DNA from: Deinococcus aetherius
Lineage (GTDB): Bacteria > Deinococcota > Deinococci > Deinococcales > Deinococcaceae
NCBI RefSeq assembly: GCF_025997855.1
Contig: NZ_AP026560.1
Coordinates: 1,080,001 to 1,144,000, forward strand
Reading direction: 5' to 3'
Length of the DNA: 64,000 bases
Positions 63,865 through 64,000 of the stretch are shown piece by piece (the stretch's first letter is position 1; the number at the start of each line of letters is the position of its first letter). The position numbers were made by a program, and so were the translations under genes. A model generated the notes under the pieces. The model searched no databases. It saw nothing but the letters and a program-made list of their open reading frames with translations, and was not told where the DNA came from.

Positions 63865-64000
63865 TCACGTATACGGGTCCTCCAAATACCGCCTCAGCAC
63901 CCCCAGCGGCCCGTACGTCCCCGCCCGCAACTCCTCCTCCACCTTTCGCGCGTGGGCCCAGGCTTCGGCGGCGAGTTCCGGCGTCACCTCCCCGGCCCGC
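63865..64000 (-). CDS. C-terminal end of a gene extending past the window
   Basis: One minus-strand frame reads cleanly from the window edge to a TGA at 63865-63867, ending ...EELRAGTYGPLGVLRRYLEDPYT. The 44 visible residues are helical and acidic with normal high-GC codon use. The product cannot be named from this fragment. Confidence 0.65.
   Translation of the reverse strand, partial: RAGEVTPELAAEAWAHARKVEEELRAGTYGPLGVLRRYLEDPYT

Overview
The window is one contiguous, very GC-rich (roughly 70%) bacterial chromosome segment that most likely comes from a Deinococcus. Supporting evidence: phytoene synthase and desaturase side by side, a glgX-treZ-treY trehalose cluster plus treS, a mutS/mutL unit with an endonuclease-type MutL, a short Mfd, a gyrB promoter carrying a radiation/desiccation-response-like palindrome, and above all the start sites. 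More than twenty genes have a TAnnnT -10 hexamer ending only 5-8 nt before the start codon and no Shine-Dalgarno, the leaderless arrangement reported as common in Deinococcus.

Layout. 1-6.3 kb: secreted metzincin-like lipoprotein, small secreted protein, Fur-family regulator, a coupled pair of envelope proteins (one holin-like) and a methyltransferase. 6.4-9.2 kb: crtB-crtI carotenoid genes. 9.2-17.2 kb: lipase, OsmC peroxidase, P-loop protein, divergent HxlR/nitroreductase pair, a stand-alone SRA-like protein, an ABC-F ATPase, and a TipA-like MerR gene with a textbook 19-bp-spacer operator ahead of a DUF2268 protease. 17.2-19.9 kb: zinc-type ABC importer (permease, ATPase, His-rich binding protein) on the minus strand with a palindrome over its promoter. 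20-31.8 kb: treS, two-gene MFS/pcm convergence, Bax-inhibitor protein, then treY, treZ and glgX. 32-42.2 kb: unknown protein, orphan NitT/TauT-type binding protein, baeRF-like protein, Mfd, a DUF559 nuclease beside an inverted-repeat element, and GyrB. 42.4-49.1 kb: vWA protein, kynB, thioesterase/PCD pair, lipoprotein, MHYT-histidine kinase flanked by direct repeats. 49.5-54.1 kb: mutS, an unknown gene and mutL joined by ATGA overlaps. 54-61.8 kb: GGDEF-EAL protein, gltX, WD40 protein, B12-binding protein with an MFS exporter, second MHYT protein.

The last 2 kb is different in character. One intact tRNA-Ser(GGA) gene is followed by two degraded tRNA-Ser copies in the same orientation. The intervals hold an AT-rich HNH nuclease gene and a Phd/VapC toxin-antitoxin pair. 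This reads as serial integration of very small elements at one tRNA gene.

Intergenic DNA is rich in short structured repeats: inverted arrays of the heptad TCAGCNN (four full copies), inverted arrays of the octad GGTCGAGN around the zinc ATPase gene, C/G-rich MITE-like elements after crtB and before the ABC-F gene, and a 134-bp inverted-repeat element beside the DUF559 gene. The heptad and octad arrays start within a few to about a dozen bases of a stop codon. No transposase, CRISPR array or rRNA gene was seen.
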